From positions 1-52,100 of the forward strand of contig JAAYSZ010000004.1 in the NCBI GenBank assembly GCA_012523895.1: a stretch of 52,100 nt of DNA, read 5' to 3'. The number at the start of each line of letters is the position of its first letter. Within the stretch, counting starts at the first letter, position 1. Position numbers and translations under genes: made by a program. A model generated the notes under the pieces. That model was given only the letters and a program-made list of their open reading frames with translations, made no database searches and was not told the DNA's origin. Positions 52,028-52,100 of this stretch are shown one piece after another. The stretch is from Erysipelotrichaceae bacterium (GTDB taxonomy: Bacteria > Bacillota_I > Bacilli_A > Erysipelotrichales > Erysipelotrichaceae).

Positions 52028-52082
52028 AAAGTAGATAAAGCATCCTGTATTCGCAAATTACAACGCTTTATCTACTTTTTTA
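52028..52082 (+). terminator. 14-bp hairpin with T run close behind a promoter
   Basis: AAAGTAGATAAAGC at 52028-52041 pairs perfectly with GCTTTATCTACTTT at 52065-52078, with a 23-base loop, followed by TTTAA. Because the promoter is only some 20-40 bases upstream, the product would be a 60-75-base RNA or an attenuator leader. Confidence 0.7.
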
Positions 52083-52083
52083 A

Positions 52084-52092
52084 TGGTAAAAT
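52084..52092 (+). promoter_or_regulatory. Extended -10 promoter at the right edge
   Basis: TGGTAAAAT in the context AATGGTAAAAT, identical to that in front of the 10559 gene. Its gene lies beyond the window. Confidence 0.4.
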
Positions 52093-52100
52093 ATAGGTGC

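Overview
The window is AT-rich, densely packed bacterial chromosome with short intergenic gaps and many 1-, 4- and 8-base gene overlaps. TGG encodes Trp and TGA acts as a stop (for example at 7094-7096 and 28955-28957), so the standard bacterial code is used. T-box leaders, lipoprotein signals, Bacillota-type Shine-Dalgarno sequences, a CIRCE element and a cre-like site point to a low-GC Bacillota. My best guess is an anaerobic lineage near Erysipelotrichia or the walled relatives of Mollicutes; the exact taxon is an inference. No prophage, CRISPR array or defence island is visible. The only mobile DNA is the right end of an IS21-family element at the left edge.

Layout. 1-390: end of an istB gene and IS end, abutting a truncated PTS-type regulator gene. 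640-1812: iron-dependent alcohol dehydrogenase. 1821-3839: T-box leader and thrS. 3891-9925: branched-chain amino acid ABC transporter livJHMGF, a CBS/ACT protein and a membrane-anchored protein. 9922-11260: two divergent exported proteins. 11321-14988: oxidative pentose-phosphate operon (pgl, gnd, zwf). 15046-15120: tRNA-Arg(CCT). 15174-18521: Old Yellow Enzyme, an extracytoplasmic rhodanese/thioredoxin pair and a flavodoxin. 18518-21215: WYL regulator, membrane protein and cation diffusion facilitator. 21216-23263: htpG with a CIRCE-like operator and a structured RNA element behind it. 23411-24454: XRE regulator, a 34-codon ORF and a DUF523 protein. 24454-29529: malic enzyme plus pncB-nadE-nadD, the route from nicotinate to NAD. 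29530-32468: rRNA methyltransferase, TetR unit, cyclophilin and HAD phosphatase. 32667-33562: LytTR/DUF3021 pair. 33596-38351: tgt-queA-queH-mgtE-TPR operon on the minus strand. 38425-40697: ArsR, FMN-dependent hydroxy-acid oxidase and a pyrophosphatase-like protein. 40742-41290: membrane protein/XRE pair. 41292-45185: T-box-argS, Ldh2-type dehydrogenase and RluA-type pseudouridine synthase. 45162-45977: Cof phosphatase. 46018-46093: tRNA-Arg(CCG). 46219-47254: membrane protein and MarR. 47331-51951: Pho box and pstSCAB-phoU. 51982-52082: a promoter followed by a strong hairpin.

Metabolically the window links NADPH production (zwf, gnd), NAD synthesis and NAD(P)-dependent dehydrogenases (malic enzyme, Ldh2, Fe-ADH, OYE), with amino acid and phosphate import around them.

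The main points for a second look are these. NadE has Gly where the glutaminase nucleophile Cys is expected. PstS has its two sequence halves in reversed order. PstA carries a PDZ-like insertion. Six genes have a -10 box exactly 6 nt before ATG and no Shine-Dalgarno sequence, so they are probably leaderless. Several structured or repeated non-coding elements also remain unexplained.
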